Below, one piece after another: positions 8,413 to 16,773 of a stretch of 64,000 nt of DNA. The stretch comes from DASUNQ01 sp035536455 (GTDB lineage Bacteria; Acidobacteriota; Thermoanaerobaculia; Multivoradales; UBA5704): the NCBI GenBank assembly GCA_035536455.1, contig DATLOC010000026.1, positions 1-64,000 of the forward strand. The letters run 5' to 3'. A program made the translations under genes and the position numbers. The notes beneath the pieces were generated by a model. That model had not been told where the DNA came from, searched no databases, and was given only the letters and a program-made list of their open reading frames with translations. Within the stretch, counting starts at the first letter, position 1. Every line of letters starts with the position of its first letter.

Positions 8413-9675
8413 TCAGTGGGCGGCGGCGGCCTGCTCGGCGGAGGGCTCCGGCTTCGGCCGCACGACGAGGACTTTGATCTCGCGCCGCGCCGGCGCCAGC
8501 TCGAGGCCGAGTTGCTCGCGGACGGCAGCGGGGAGGTCCTCCAACCGCTGCGGGTCCCAGGTGAGCTCGATCGCGTAGCGCCCCTCGAGGCCGGTCTCGT
8601 CGAGCACCGGGCGGCCGAGCGTCCGCTCGAGGCTGCCGGCGAGCATGAAGGTGCGCAACGCCTCGCCGCGCAGCGTCCCCTTCGCGCGGTCGCTGCGGAA
8701 GCCGGGCGGCCCGTCGCCTTCGACGAGCGCCGGTTTCCTCCCCTCCGGGACGCGCAGGAGCCAGACGTCGAGCGGCCGCTTCTCGAGCCGCGCCTCGACC
8801 GCCAGGGCCGCCGGCACGGCGTGGCGCATCAGGCCGAACAGCGCCTCCTCGTCCTCGGGCGGCGCGGCGAACGCCAGGTCGAAGAGCCCTTCGGGCAGCT
8901 CCCCCTCGGCGATCAGCCGCGTCTCCGAGGTCTCGAAAGCGAGCGCCAGCGCGGCGCGCGCGTCGACGCCGGTGCCGAAGTACGTGCCGGCGCCGAACGC
9001 CATCGTCTGCTCGTCGGAGAGGGCTGGCCGGATCATGGCGCGGACCAGCGGCGTCGGCCCGTCGCTCTCCCCGCCGAGGAGCTCCGCCAGCCGGTCGCGC
9101 GGATCGACGAAGGTCGCGACCTGCGGTGCCCTGCCGGCGAGGAGGTCGACGAGGGCGCCGGCGTCGACGTCGTCCGGGCGGGTGACCGCGCGCACCGTCC
9201 CCTGCGGGTCGATGAGCACGGTGTGCGGGATGCCGCGCACGCCGTAGGCGGTGAAGACCGACTTGTCGGTGTCGAGCGCCACGACGCCGGACATCGGCCG
9301 CTTGGCGAGGAAGGGCCGCACCTTCTCCTCGGGCTCCGAGGTGATCGAGACGAAGCGCACCGGCTTGCCGGCGAAGGCGGCGGCGAGCTCGTTCCAGTGC
9401 GGCAGGGCGCCGATACAGGGGCCGCACCAGGTGGACCAGAACTCGACGACGACCGCTTGGCCGCGCAGCGCCTCCGGCGTCAGATCGGCGGGGGAGCCGC
9501 CCTGCACGACGGCTTCGACGCTCAGCGCCGGCGCGGTCTCGCCGGCCTCGACGCGCCGGGGTTTGCCGGGGGCGCCCGCCCCGCCCGCCGCCGTCGCGGC
9601 GGCCGGAAGGAGCGTCGCCAAGAGCGCCAGAACGGCGGCGAGCCGGGGCGAGGTGGACGGCGGCATCTTCGGCAT
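8413..9675 (-). CDS. Exported thioredoxin-like protein with C-terminal TIGR03435-type domain
   Basis: A 420-residue protein with a signal peptide (residues about 1-30). Residues about 45-170 form a TlpA/ResA-like thioredoxin fold with the redox motif WCGPC in FWSTWCGPCIGALP and the cis-proline in RGIPHTVLID. The second half (about 200-410) matches the soil-associated TIGR03435 domain, seen in LGRPVLDETGLEGRY and near the end in EQLGLELAPARREIKVLVV. That domain is greatly expanded in Acidobacteria and its function is unknown. The thioredoxin part suggests reduction or disulfide exchange on periplasmic substrates. The gene is divergent from a secreted metalloprotease, with about 105 bases between the starts. 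ATG 9675 is used; ATG 9666 is an alternative. Confidence 0.85.
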   Translation of the reverse strand: MPKMPPSTSPRLAAVLALLATLLPAAATAAGGAGAPGKPRRVEAGETAPALSVEAVVQGGSPADLTPEALRGQAVVVEFWSTWCGPCIGALPHWNELAAAFAGKPVRFVSITSEPEEKVRPFLAKRPMSGVVALDTDKSVFTAYGVRGIPHTVLIDPQGTVRAVTRPDDVDAGALVDLLAGRAPQVATFVDPRDRLAELLGGESDGPTPLVRAMIRPALSDEQTMAFGAGTYFGTGVDARAALALAFETSETRLIAEGELPEGLFDLAFAAPPEDEEALFGLMRHAVPAALAVEARLEKRPLDVWLLRVPEGRKPALVEGDGPPGFRSDRAKGTLRGEALRTFMLAGSLERTLGRPVLDETGLEGRYAIELTWDPQRLEDLPAAVREQLGLELAPARREIKVLVVRPKPEPSAEQAAAAH

Positions 9676-9781
9676 CGACGGATCTTACCGCGCGGGAAGG
9701 GGCCGGCGGCCGGCGTTGTTATCACCCCCGGCGCATCGGTCCAACTTAGCCCGCCGGTCTCGAGCGGAGGAGTTCCAGCCC

Positions 9782-12331
9782 ATGATCCGCAGGTGTCTCG
9801 TCCTGTCCCTTCTGGCCGCGCTCGGGCTCACCGGCGCCGCCGCCGCCACCACCTACGTCCTCGGGCCCGACGAGCAGCTCGCCGACCAGGCGGCGGTGGT
9901 CCTCGAGGGGACCGTCGAAGAGATCGGCGGCGCCGCCCCCGGCGGCGGCCGGCCGTTCACCGAGTACCGCGTGCGGGTCGAGCGCCTGCTCAAGGGGCGG
10001 ATCCCCGGCGGCGGGGCGCGCGTGCGCGTCCTCGGCGGCGAGCGGGGCGACGGCATGCGCTTTCACGCCTGGGGGGTCCCGGCGCTGCGCGAGGGGGAGC
10101 GGACGCTCCTCTTCCTGGTGCCGCATGCGGACGGCACGTTCCGCCCGCTCCACCTCGGCATGGGGATCTTCCGCGAGGCGCGCGTCCAGGGGCGCGCGCT
10201 AGCCTTGCGCGACCTCTCCGGGGCGCAGGTGCTGACCCCGGAGGGCGGGGAGGCCGTCGAGCGGAGGCGCGACTTCGCCGGCTTCGGCCGCTGGGTGGCC
10301 GACCGTGCCGCCGGGCTCCAGCGGGCGCAGGACTACTTCGTCGAGCTGCCGGACGGCCCGGGCAAGGCGATCGAGCCCTTCACCTTCCTGGGTGGGCAGA
10401 AGCATCGCTGGTTCGAGTTCGACAGCGGGCAGACCGTCGGCTGGCGGGCCCACCAGAACGGGCAGCCGGGGGTCTCCGGCGGCGGCTTCGCCGAGTTCCA
10501 GGCGGCGATGAACGCCTGGAACAACGACGCCCGCTCCAACGTGCGCTACCGCTACGAGGGCACCACCACGGCGTCGAACGGCTTCGAGGACTTCGACGGC
10601 GTCAACGCCATCCTCTTCGACGACCCCAACAACGAGATCGGCGGCCCCTTCACCTGCACCATCCCGGGCTCCGGCTCGGGCGTGCTGGCGATCGGCGGCG
10701 CCTGGTCGGACGACCTGGAGGTGATCGGCGACTTCCTGGTCATCCTCGGCGCCGACATCGTCATGAACGACGGCACCGGCTGCTGGTTCGTGACCGGCAA
10801 GCGGGCCGAGCAGGTCTACGGCCACGAGCTCGGGCACACCCTCGGGCTCGGGCACTCCTGCGGCGACGAAAACCGCCCCTGTCTCAACGACATCGTGCGC
10901 GGGGCCCTGATGCGCGCCACCGCCCACGCCGACGATCGCGGGGCGCGGCTCAACGACGACGACAAGGCCGGGATCGCCTTCCTCTACCCGCCGCCGAGCG
11001 GCGGCACCGGCGGCAGCGGCGCCAAGCCGGCGGCCCCTAGCGGCCTCACCGCCGTCGCGCAGTCGTCGAGCACCGTGCTGCTCGCCTGGACCGACAACGC
11101 GACGAACGAGACCAACTACCGGGTTGAGCGGAAGACCGGCGGCGCCTGGACCGAGCTGCCCCAGCTTCCCGCCGGGTCGAGCTCCTTCACAGTCACCGGC
11201 CTGACCGCCGCGACGAGCTACACCTTCCGCGTCCGAGCCAAGAACAACGCGGGGTTCTCCGGCTACTCGAATGAGGCCGGCGCGACGACGCAGTCCTCGC
11301 TGCCCGCGACGCCGACCGGCCTGACGGCGGAGCAGATCTCGGCCACGCAGGCGCGCCTGCAGTGGCAGGACAAGTCGAGCAACGAGACCGACTTCGCCAT
11401 CGAGGTCACCAGCCCCTACCACACCGGGTACGTCGAGATCGCCACGGCCGCGGCCAACGCCACCAGCCACGTGGTGAGCAACCTCGACGCCGACGTGCCC
11501 TACACCTTCCGCGTCCGCGCCCGCAACGCCAGCGGCAGCTCCGCGAGGTCCAACGAAGCGAGCCTGACGATCCCGTCGGCGGTGGCCTGCGGCACGGTCC
11601 CGGCCGACCTTTGCCTGGTCGGCGGGCGCTTCCGCGTCTTCGTCCTCTGGAAGCTCGCCAACGGCACCCTCGGCGCCGCCACCGCGGTCCCCGACTCCGA
11701 CCAGACCGGCTTCTTCTGGTTCTTCGACTCCAGCAACATCGAGCTGATCGTCAAGATCCTCGACGGCCGCCCGATCAACCAGGCCTTCTGGACCTTCTAC
11801 GGTGGCCTCTCGGACGTCGAGTACTGGGTGGTCGCGATCGACACGACCAACGGCGACTCGGCGACGTACCACAACGCCCCCGGCAACATTTGCGGCGACG
11901 CCGACGTCGTCTCCTTCCCGCAGGCGAGCACGGCCGCGTCCGCGCCCGCCGTGGCCGCCGAGCCGCTGGTGCTGACCGAGCCCGCGACGGCGACGACGGA
12001 GACGGTCTGCGCGCCGGGCACGCTCTGCCTCCTCGGCGGGCGCTTCCAGGTGGAGGGCACCTTCAAGAACGGCGGCGTCACTAGCACGGCGACCGCGGTG
12101 CCCTACGGCGACAACAGCGGCTTCTTCTGGTTCTTCAGCGCCAGCAACACCGAGCTGGTGGTCAAGGTGCTGGACGGCCGGCCGCTCAACGGCAAGTTCT
12201 GGTTCTTCTTCGGCGCCCTCTCCGACGTCGAGTACGACATCAAGGTGACCGACACCACGACCGGGGCGGTCAAGGTGTACCACAACGCGCCCGGCAACCT
12301 CTGCGGGCGGGCGGACACGGCCGCCTTCTAG
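9782..12331 (+). CDS. Secreted matrixin-like zinc metalloprotease with two fibronectin type III domains and a duplicated C-terminal domain
   Basis: An 849-residue exported protein. The ATG at 9782 has GGAGGAG upstream and is followed by a clear signal peptide ending near AAAAT. Residues about 25-140 form an N-terminal domain of unknown fold. The catalytic domain contains HELGHTLGLGH (His348 first), the HExxHxxGxxH zinc motif of metzincins such as matrixins. Two fibronectin type III modules follow (about 420-505 and 510-595, each with SYTFRVRA-like strands). Last come two copies of a domain of about 110 residues, each with GGRF, SGFFWFF or TGFFWFF, VKxLDGRP and YHNAPGNxCG. It probably degrades or binds extracellular polymers. 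Its stop overlaps that of convergent chrB. Confidence 0.85.
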   Translation: MIRRCLVLSLLAALGLTGAAAATTYVLGPDEQLADQAAVVLEGTVEEIGGAAPGGGRPFTEYRVRVERLLKGRIPGGGARVRVLGGERGDGMRFHAWGVPALREGERTLLFLVPHADGTFRPLHLGMGIFREARVQGRALALRDLSGAQVLTPEGGEAVERRRDFAGFGRWVADRAAGLQRAQDYFVELPDGPGKAIEPFTFLGGQKHRWFEFDSGQTVGWRAHQNGQPGVSGGGFAEFQAAMNAWNNDARSNVRYRYEGTTTASNGFEDFDGVNAILFDDPNNEIGGPFTCTIPGSGSGVLAIGGAWSDDLEVIGDFLVILGADIVMNDGTGCWFVTGKRAEQVYGHELGHTLGLGHSCGDENRPCLNDIVRGALMRATAHADDRGARLNDDDKAGIAFLYPPPSGGTGGSGAKPAAPSGLTAVAQSSSTVLLAWTDNATNETNYRVERKTGGAWTELPQLPAGSSSFTVTGLTAATSYTFRVRAKNNAGFSGYSNEAGATTQSSLPATPTGLTAEQISATQARLQWQDKSSNETDFAIEVTSPYHTGYVEIATAAANATSHVVSNLDADVPYTFRVRARNASGSSARSNEASLTIPSAVACGTVPADLCLVGGRFRVFVLWKLANGTLGAATAVPDSDQTGFFWFFDSSNIELIVKILDGRPINQAFWTFYGGLSDVEYWVVAIDTTNGDSATYHNAPGNICGDADVVSFPQASTAASAPAVAAEPLVLTEPATATTETVCAPGTLCLLGGRFQVEGTFKNGGVTSTATAVPYGDNSGFFWFFSASNTELVVKVLDGRPLNGKFWFFFGALSDVEYDIKVTDTTTGAVKVYHNAPGNLCGRADTAAF

Positions 12332-13308
12332 CCGGAGCGTCTCTTGCGCGCGGGACGGCGCGTGTGCGCGGCCGCCGGGGGCCCCTCGGCGCCGCGCAGC
12401 GCCGCGTAGAGCGCGTCGAAGATCGCGCCGCCGCGCTCCAGCCGCTCGGCGTCGCGGGCGTGGCGGGCGGCGACGCCGCTCACCAGCCGCTCGATCCCCG
12501 GCGTCTCCGGGTGGCCGTGCCGCGTCTCCTTGAGGTCGATGTCGGCAACGATCTCGCCGATCCGCCGCAGCGCCGCGTCCTCCAACCCCAGCCGGCCGAG
12601 CAGCACCTGGAAGGTGCAGTGACCGCCCTCGTGCGTCACGTCCCCGTCCGGCAAGTCGAAGGTGATCTCGCCGGCGCGGCGCCGCACCGGGGGGGCCGTG
12701 AAGCGGAAGCGCGCCTTGGGATCGACGAACTGGCGCACCAGCCAGGCGGTGGCGATGCGGTCGACGTGGACGTCGGGGCGTGTCACCCAGGTCAGACCAC
12801 GCAGCTCGGCGAGCGCGGTCTGGCGAGGCGACTCGGCGGGCTCGGCGGCCTGCTGAGCGCTCTCGAGGCGCGCTAGAAGCTCTTCCACTTCGTCCCTCCC
12901 CGGCGCGGCGAACCAGTCCAGCGCCGCGATCTCCGCCAGCCGCTGCCGCAGCGCCGCCAGCCGCGCGCCCCCGCGGCCGCCGCCGCGCGTCTCGAGCTCC
13001 GCGCGAACCTCGCCGGCCAGGGCGCGGTAGTCGGCGGTTCGCGCCTCGGCGAAGCGCCGGCGCAGCTCCTCGTCGCTCACTCCCGCGGCCCACTCCGCGG
13101 CGGCGACGTAGGCCGTCCCGCCGCTCCCCTTCGCCTCCTCGGCGACCCACTGGAAGTCCTCCAGGCAGGAAGCGCGGCGCGGCAGCACGTAGACGGCGTT
13201 CTTGAGCGGCAGCGCGCCGATGCGGGCCAGGCGGTTGGCGATCTTGGCGCGCAGATAAGGAGGGTCGGGCGGCAGATGGTGGATGAGCACGTACCAACCG
13301 GCCTCCAT
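12328..13308 (-). CDS. chrB: ChrB-type chromate resistance protein
   Basis: A 326-residue protein. I chose ATG 13308 because the family begins with a phrase like WYVLIHHLPPDPPYLRAKI directly after the start. The N-terminal part resembles the PaaX-like ChrB N-domain, with GALPLKNAVYVLP. The C-terminal part is the ChrB C-domain with WVTRPDVHVDRIATAWLVRQ, DPKARFRF and the histidine-rich VTHEGGHCTFQVL. ChrB acts in chromate resistance, in some bacteria as a chromate-sensing regulator of chrA. Here chrA lies 2.1 kb away on the opposite strand, separated by an M28 peptidase and an ornithine-cyclodeaminase homologue, and the two units share a short intergenic region. Confidence 0.86.
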   Translation of the reverse strand: MEAGWYVLIHHLPPDPPYLRAKIANRLARIGALPLKNAVYVLPRRASCLEDFQWVAEEAKGSGGTAYVAAAEWAAGVSDEELRRRFAEARTADYRALAGEVRAELETRGGGRGGARLAALRQRLAEIAALDWFAAPGRDEVEELLARLESAQQAAEPAESPRQTALAELRGLTWVTRPDVHVDRIATAWLVRQFVDPKARFRFTAPPVRRRAGEITFDLPDGDVTHEGGHCTFQVLLGRLGLEDAALRRIGEIVADIDLKETRHGHPETPGIERLVSGVAARHARDAERLERGGAIFDALYAALRGAEGPPAAAHTRRPARKRRSG

Positions 13309-13328
13309 TTGCGGTGATGGTATCACAG

Positions 13329-13358
13329 TTGACATACACGAGTGACACTTGCTAGGTT
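13329..13358 (+). promoter_or_regulatory. Candidate promoter for the M28-OCD-chrA unit, in the chrB divergent intergene
   Basis: The 58-base gap between chrB (minus) and the M28 gene (plus) is much richer in A and T than its surroundings. It holds TTGACA at 13329-13334, a perfect -35 element, 18 bases before a weak -10 TAGGTT at 13353-13358. TGACA recurs at 13343-13347. As ChrB can act as a regulator, this is the natural place for its operator, but no clear palindrome was found. Confidence 0.4.
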
Positions 13359-13366
13359 GTTTGTTA

Positions 13367-14425
13367 ATGGCCCCAATCCTCCGCACGGTGCTGGCCGTTC
13401 TAGTCGTCTCCGTTTCCGCCGCAGCCGCCGCCGCGGACGAGATCGCGGCGACGGCGGCGCGGCTGCGCGAGCGGGCGCTGGCGATCGACCACGCCTACGA
13501 GCTGGCCCGCGCCCTGGCGCTCGAGGTTGGGCCGCGGCTGGCGGGCTCCGACGGCGACCGCCGCGCCGTAGCCTGGGCGGAGCGCGCGCTGGCTCAGGCG
13601 GGGCTCGCGGCCGTGCGCCGCGAAGCGGTGGCCGTCCCACGTTGGGAGCGCGGCGAGGCGGCCGCCCGTCTGGCCGGCCCCGCCGCGCCGCTCGTCGTCG
13701 CGGCCCTCGGCGGCAGCGTCGGGACGCCCGAGGCGGGCCTGGAGGCCGAGGTCGTCCGCTTCCCGTCGCTCGCCGCGCTCGCCGCCGTGCCGCCGATCCC
13801 GGCCGCCGCGCTGGCGCTCGCCGACGCCGACCTCCTGGCGGCGCGCCTCGAGACCGCCGCTGCGAGTGGGGAAGGGGTGCGCGTCTGGCTCCGCCTGACC
13901 AGCCGCCTGCTCCCGGACGCCGAGTCGGCGAACCTGCTGGCGGAAGTGCGCGGCCGCGAGCGGCCGGAGGAGATCGTGCTCCTGGGGGCGCACCTCGACT
14001 CCTGGGACCTCGGCCCCGGCGCCCTCGACGACGCGGCGGGCGTCGGCATCGTCGTCGCGGCCGCCCGCCTCCTCGCCGAGCTGCCGCGGCACGTCCTGGC
14101 CGTCGAGGCGGACCACGGCTGCGCCGCCGTCTACCAGCTCTCGGCCGCGGTCCCCGCCGCGCGCTTGCCGGTCGTCGAGGCGATCGCGGAGCTCCTCGCG
14201 CCCCTCGGCGTCGGCCGCGGCGGCGGAGAGGTCGAGGGCGGGTCCGACCTCGGGCCCCTCCGCGAGGCCGGGGTGCCGATCCTGGCGCTCGACCAGGACA
14301 GCACGCGCTACTTCGACGTCCATCACACCGCCGACGACACCGCCGACAAGCTCGATCCGCACAGCCTGCGGCAGGTGGTGGCGGCCTACGCCGTCGCCGC
14401 CTGGACCGCCGCCGAGATGGAGTGA
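13367..14425 (+). CDS. Exported M28 family peptidase homologue with the catalytic glutamate segment missing
   Basis: A 352-residue protein with a signal peptide (MAPILRTVLAVLVV then SAAAAAADE). It has the M28 aminopeptidase/CPQ-like layout: an N-terminal PA-like insert, then metal ligands His209 in GAHLDSWD and Asp221 in LDDAAG, then EADHG, and a last histidine in DVHHTADDT. In active members a stretch of about 30 residues with the NEE pair (catalytic and metal-binding glutamates) lies between the helix after DDAAG and the ELPRHVLAVE strand. Here AAARLLA runs straight into ELPRHV, so that stretch is absent without loss of frame. The protein is therefore probably inactive as a peptidase. ATG 13367 is used; the TTG at 13349 is a worse start. 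Confidence 0.8.
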   Translation: MAPILRTVLAVLVVSVSAAAAAADEIAATAARLRERALAIDHAYELARALALEVGPRLAGSDGDRRAVAWAERALAQAGLAAVRREAVAVPRWERGEAAARLAGPAAPLVVAALGGSVGTPEAGLEAEVVRFPSLAALAAVPPIPAAALALADADLLAARLETAAASGEGVRVWLRLTSRLLPDAESANLLAEVRGRERPEEIVLLGAHLDSWDLGPGALDDAAGVGIVVAAARLLAELPRHVLAVEADHGCAAVYQLSAAVPAARLPVVEAIAELLAPLGVGRGGGEVEGGSDLGPLREAGVPILALDQDSTRYFDVHHTADDTADKLDPHSLRQVVAAYAVAAWTAAEME

Positions 14426-14427
14426 GC

Positions 14428-15423
14428 GTGGCGGGCGGCACGCTCCTCCTGACGGCGAGCGAGGTCGCCGCCCTCCTCGACCTGCCGTCCTGCATGGCGG
14501 CCATCGCGGAAGTCCACGGCCGCCACGCCGCCGGCGAGACCCTGCCGCCGCGCGTCCTCGGCCTGGCCGGAGACGGCGGTGGCCTGCACGTCAAGGCGGC
14601 CGGTATCCGCGCCCCGGCGCCGCGCCTCGTGGTCAAGGTCAACGCCAACTTACCGGCAAACACCGAGCGCTTCGGTCTGCCGGCGATTCAGGGCGTCCTG
14701 GTCCTCTTTGACGGCGCCGACGGCCGCCCGCTCGCGGTCCTCGACTCGATGGAGCTCACCGCTCTGCGCACCGCCGCGACGAGCGCGCTCGCCGCGCGCC
14801 ACCTGGCGCGGGCCGATGCGCGCACCCTCCTCGTCTGCGGCTGCGGCCGGCAGGGGGCGATGCACGCGCGCGCCCTCTGCGGCGTGCTGCCCATCGCGCG
14901 CGTCCTCCTCTGGGACCTCGACGGCCGGCGGGCCGAGCGCCTGGCGGCGGAGCTGGCGCCGGCGCTCGCCGGCGCCGCGGTGGAGCCGGCGGAGGACTTG
15001 GCGGCGGCGCTCGCCGCCTGCGACGCCTGCGCCACCTGCACTCCGGCGCGCGAGTTCTTCGTCCGCCTGGAGGACGTGCGGCCCGGCACCTTCATCGCCG
15101 CCGCCGGCGCCGACGACCACGGGAAGAAGGAGCTGGACCCGCGCCTCGTCGCCGCGAGCTCCCTCGTCGTCGACGTTCTGCCGCAGTGCGCCGAGCTGGG
15201 CGAGCTGCAGCACGCGGTCGCGGCGGGGCTCCTCGCCGCCGACCAGGTCCACGCCGAGCTCGCCCAAGTGGTCGCCGGCACGCGCCCGGGGCGCACCTCG
15301 GCCGGCGAGATCACGATCTTCGACTCGACGGGGACGGCGCTCCAGGACCTCGCGGCGGCGATGGCGGTGGAGGAGCGGGCGCGCGCCGCCGGCGGCGGGC
15401 GGACGATCGACCTCGGTGGCTGA
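14428..15423 (+). CDS. Ornithine cyclodeaminase / mu-crystallin family oxidoreductase
   Basis: A 331-residue protein starting at GTG 14428, two bases after the M28 stop. It has the family N-terminus (TASEVAALLDLPSCMAAIAE), the substrate-side lysines in HVKAAG and VVKVNAN, the conserved LDSMELTALRTAATSALAA, and a Rossmann NAD(P) site starting LLVCGCGRQGAMHARAL. Members include ornithine cyclodeaminase, alanine dehydrogenase and ketimine reductase, so the exact reaction is open. C-terminal EITIFDSTGTALQDLA fits the family. It overlaps chrA by 8 bases, so it is in one operon with it, although no functional link to chromate is known. Confidence 0.86.
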   Translation: MAGGTLLLTASEVAALLDLPSCMAAIAEVHGRHAAGETLPPRVLGLAGDGGGLHVKAAGIRAPAPRLVVKVNANLPANTERFGLPAIQGVLVLFDGADGRPLAVLDSMELTALRTAATSALAARHLARADARTLLVCGCGRQGAMHARALCGVLPIARVLLWDLDGRRAERLAAELAPALAGAAVEPAEDLAAALAACDACATCTPAREFFVRLEDVRPGTFIAAAGADDHGKKELDPRLVAASSLVVDVLPQCAELGELQHAVAAGLLAADQVHAELAQVVAGTRPGRTSAGEITIFDSTGTALQDLAAAMAVEERARAAGGGRTIDLGG

Positions 15424-16696
15424 GCCCAGCGCACCGCCGACACCCGTCCCCTTCCGCGTCGCCCTGCGCTACTGGGCGCGCCTCGGCTGCGTCAACTTCG
15501 GCGGCCCGGCGGGCCAGATCGCCCTCATGCACCGCGACCTGGTCGAGCGCCGCGGCTGGATCGCCGAGGACCGCTTCCTCCACGCCCTCAACTTCTGCAT
15601 GCTGCTGCCGGGGCCCGAGGCGCAGCAGCTCGCGATCTACATCGGCTGGCTGCTCCACGGCGTCGCCGGCGGTCTCGCGGCGGGCGTCCTCTTCGTCCTG
15701 CCCTCGATCTTCGTGCTGCTCGGGCTGTCGTGGATCTACGCCGCCCACGGCACGCTTCCGGCGGTCGCCGCGGCGCTGGCGGGGCTCAAGCCGGTCGTCG
15801 TTGCGATCGTGCTGGCGGCGATGCTGCGCATCGGGCGCCGCGCCCTGCGCGGGCCGGCGCACCTGGCGATCGCCGCCGCGGCGTTCGTGGCGATCCGCCT
15901 GCTGGACGTCCCCTTCCCCCTGATCCTGCTCGCCGCCGCGGCGGTCGGTCTGCTGGCTGGCGACCGGCGCGCGGTCTCCGCCGAGGGCGCCATGCGGGCG
16001 GGGGAGCTGGGCGTTGCCGCCGCCGGCCAGCCGGTGCCGCGGGCGCCGCGCGTCCTCGCCTGGGGCCTCGCGCTTTGGGTCCTGCCGCTCGTCCTCCTCG
16101 CAGTGACCCTCGGCCTCGGCGGCGTCCACGCCGACGTCTACCTCTTCTTCACCTGGGCCGCCTTCATCACCTTCGGCGGCGCCTACGCCGTCCTCGCCTA
16201 CGTCACCCAGCAGGCGGTCGAGGCCTTCGGTTGGCTCACCGCCGCCCAGGCGGTCGACGGCCTCGCCCTCGCCGAGACCACCCCCGGCCCGCTCATCATG
16301 GTGCTGCAGTTCGTCGGTTTCATGGCCGGCTGGAACCACGCGGCGGGTCTGCCGCCGGCGGCGAGCGCGGTCGCGGCCGCCCTCCTCGCCACCTGGGCCA
16401 CCTTCCTGCCCTGCTTCGTCTTCATCTTCCTCGGCGCCCCCCACGTCGAGCGCCTCCGCCACAGCCGCCGCTGGGCCGCGGCCCTCGGCGGCATCACCGC
16501 GGCGGTCGTCGGAGTGATCCTCAACCTCGCCGTCGTCTTCGGGACGGCCGTCTTCTTCCCGGCCGGCGGGCTCGACCCCTTCGCCCTCGCCGTCGCGGCG
16601 CTGGCGCTCCTCGTCCTCGTCCGCTGGCGCGTCGACGTCCTCTGGGTGATAGCCGCCGGCGCAGTGCTGGGACTCTTGCGTCTCCTTTTGAGCTAA
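15416..16696 (+). CDS. chrA: Chromate transporter, CHR family
   Basis: A 426-residue inner-membrane protein with about ten hydrophobic helices. The GTG at 15416 overlaps the previous gene by 8 bases and is followed by PVPFRVALRYWARLGCVNFGGP, the typical CHR start. It is the long two-domain form. The N-terminal CHR domain has FGGPAGQIALMHRDLVERR and LPGPEAQQLA. The C-terminal copy has FITFGGAYAVLAYV and LAETTPGPLIMVLQFVGF. ChrA exports chromate from the cytoplasm, driven by the membrane potential. With chrB across the divergent intergene this makes a chromate resistance locus, though not the usual contiguous chrBA arrangement. Confidence 0.92.
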   Translation: MAEPSAPPTPVPFRVALRYWARLGCVNFGGPAGQIALMHRDLVERRGWIAEDRFLHALNFCMLLPGPEAQQLAIYIGWLLHGVAGGLAAGVLFVLPSIFVLLGLSWIYAAHGTLPAVAAALAGLKPVVVAIVLAAMLRIGRRALRGPAHLAIAAAAFVAIRLLDVPFPLILLAAAAVGLLAGDRRAVSAEGAMRAGELGVAAAGQPVPRAPRVLAWGLALWVLPLVLLAVTLGLGGVHADVYLFFTWAAFITFGGAYAVLAYVTQQAVEAFGWLTAAQAVDGLALAETTPGPLIMVLQFVGFMAGWNHAAGLPPAASAVAAALLATWATFLPCFVFIFLGAPHVERLRHSRRWAAALGGITAAVVGVILNLAVVFGTAVFFPAGGLDPFALAVAALALLVLVRWRVDVLWVIAAGAVLGLLRLLLS

Positions 16697-16727
16697 AGCA
16701 AATCACGCCGGGCGAACGCTAAGCCTT

Positions 16728-16753
16728 GTCATCCTAAGCACAGCGAAGGATCT
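16728..16753 (+). repeat. Interspersed repeat-like motif (CATCCTAAGCACAGCGAAGG)
   Basis: The 26 bases resemble a short sequence of the form CATCCTGAGC-rAGCGAAGGATCT that recurs in intergenic DNA of Acidobacteria and several other phyla. It often produces spurious ORFs ending ILRCAQDDK on the other strand, as it does here. It lies just after chrA at the edge of a lower-G+C accessory patch. Only one copy was noticed in this window. Confidence 0.4.
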
Positions 16754-16773
16754 GGGTGGGAGCCTGGTTCGTT

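Noticed and set aside
6094..11040. 1648-residue plus-strand frame spanning the TRAP permease, the TlpA gene and the metalloprotease start
   Set aside because: It runs through genes of known frame on both strands and is made of arginine/proline-rich filler with no domain.
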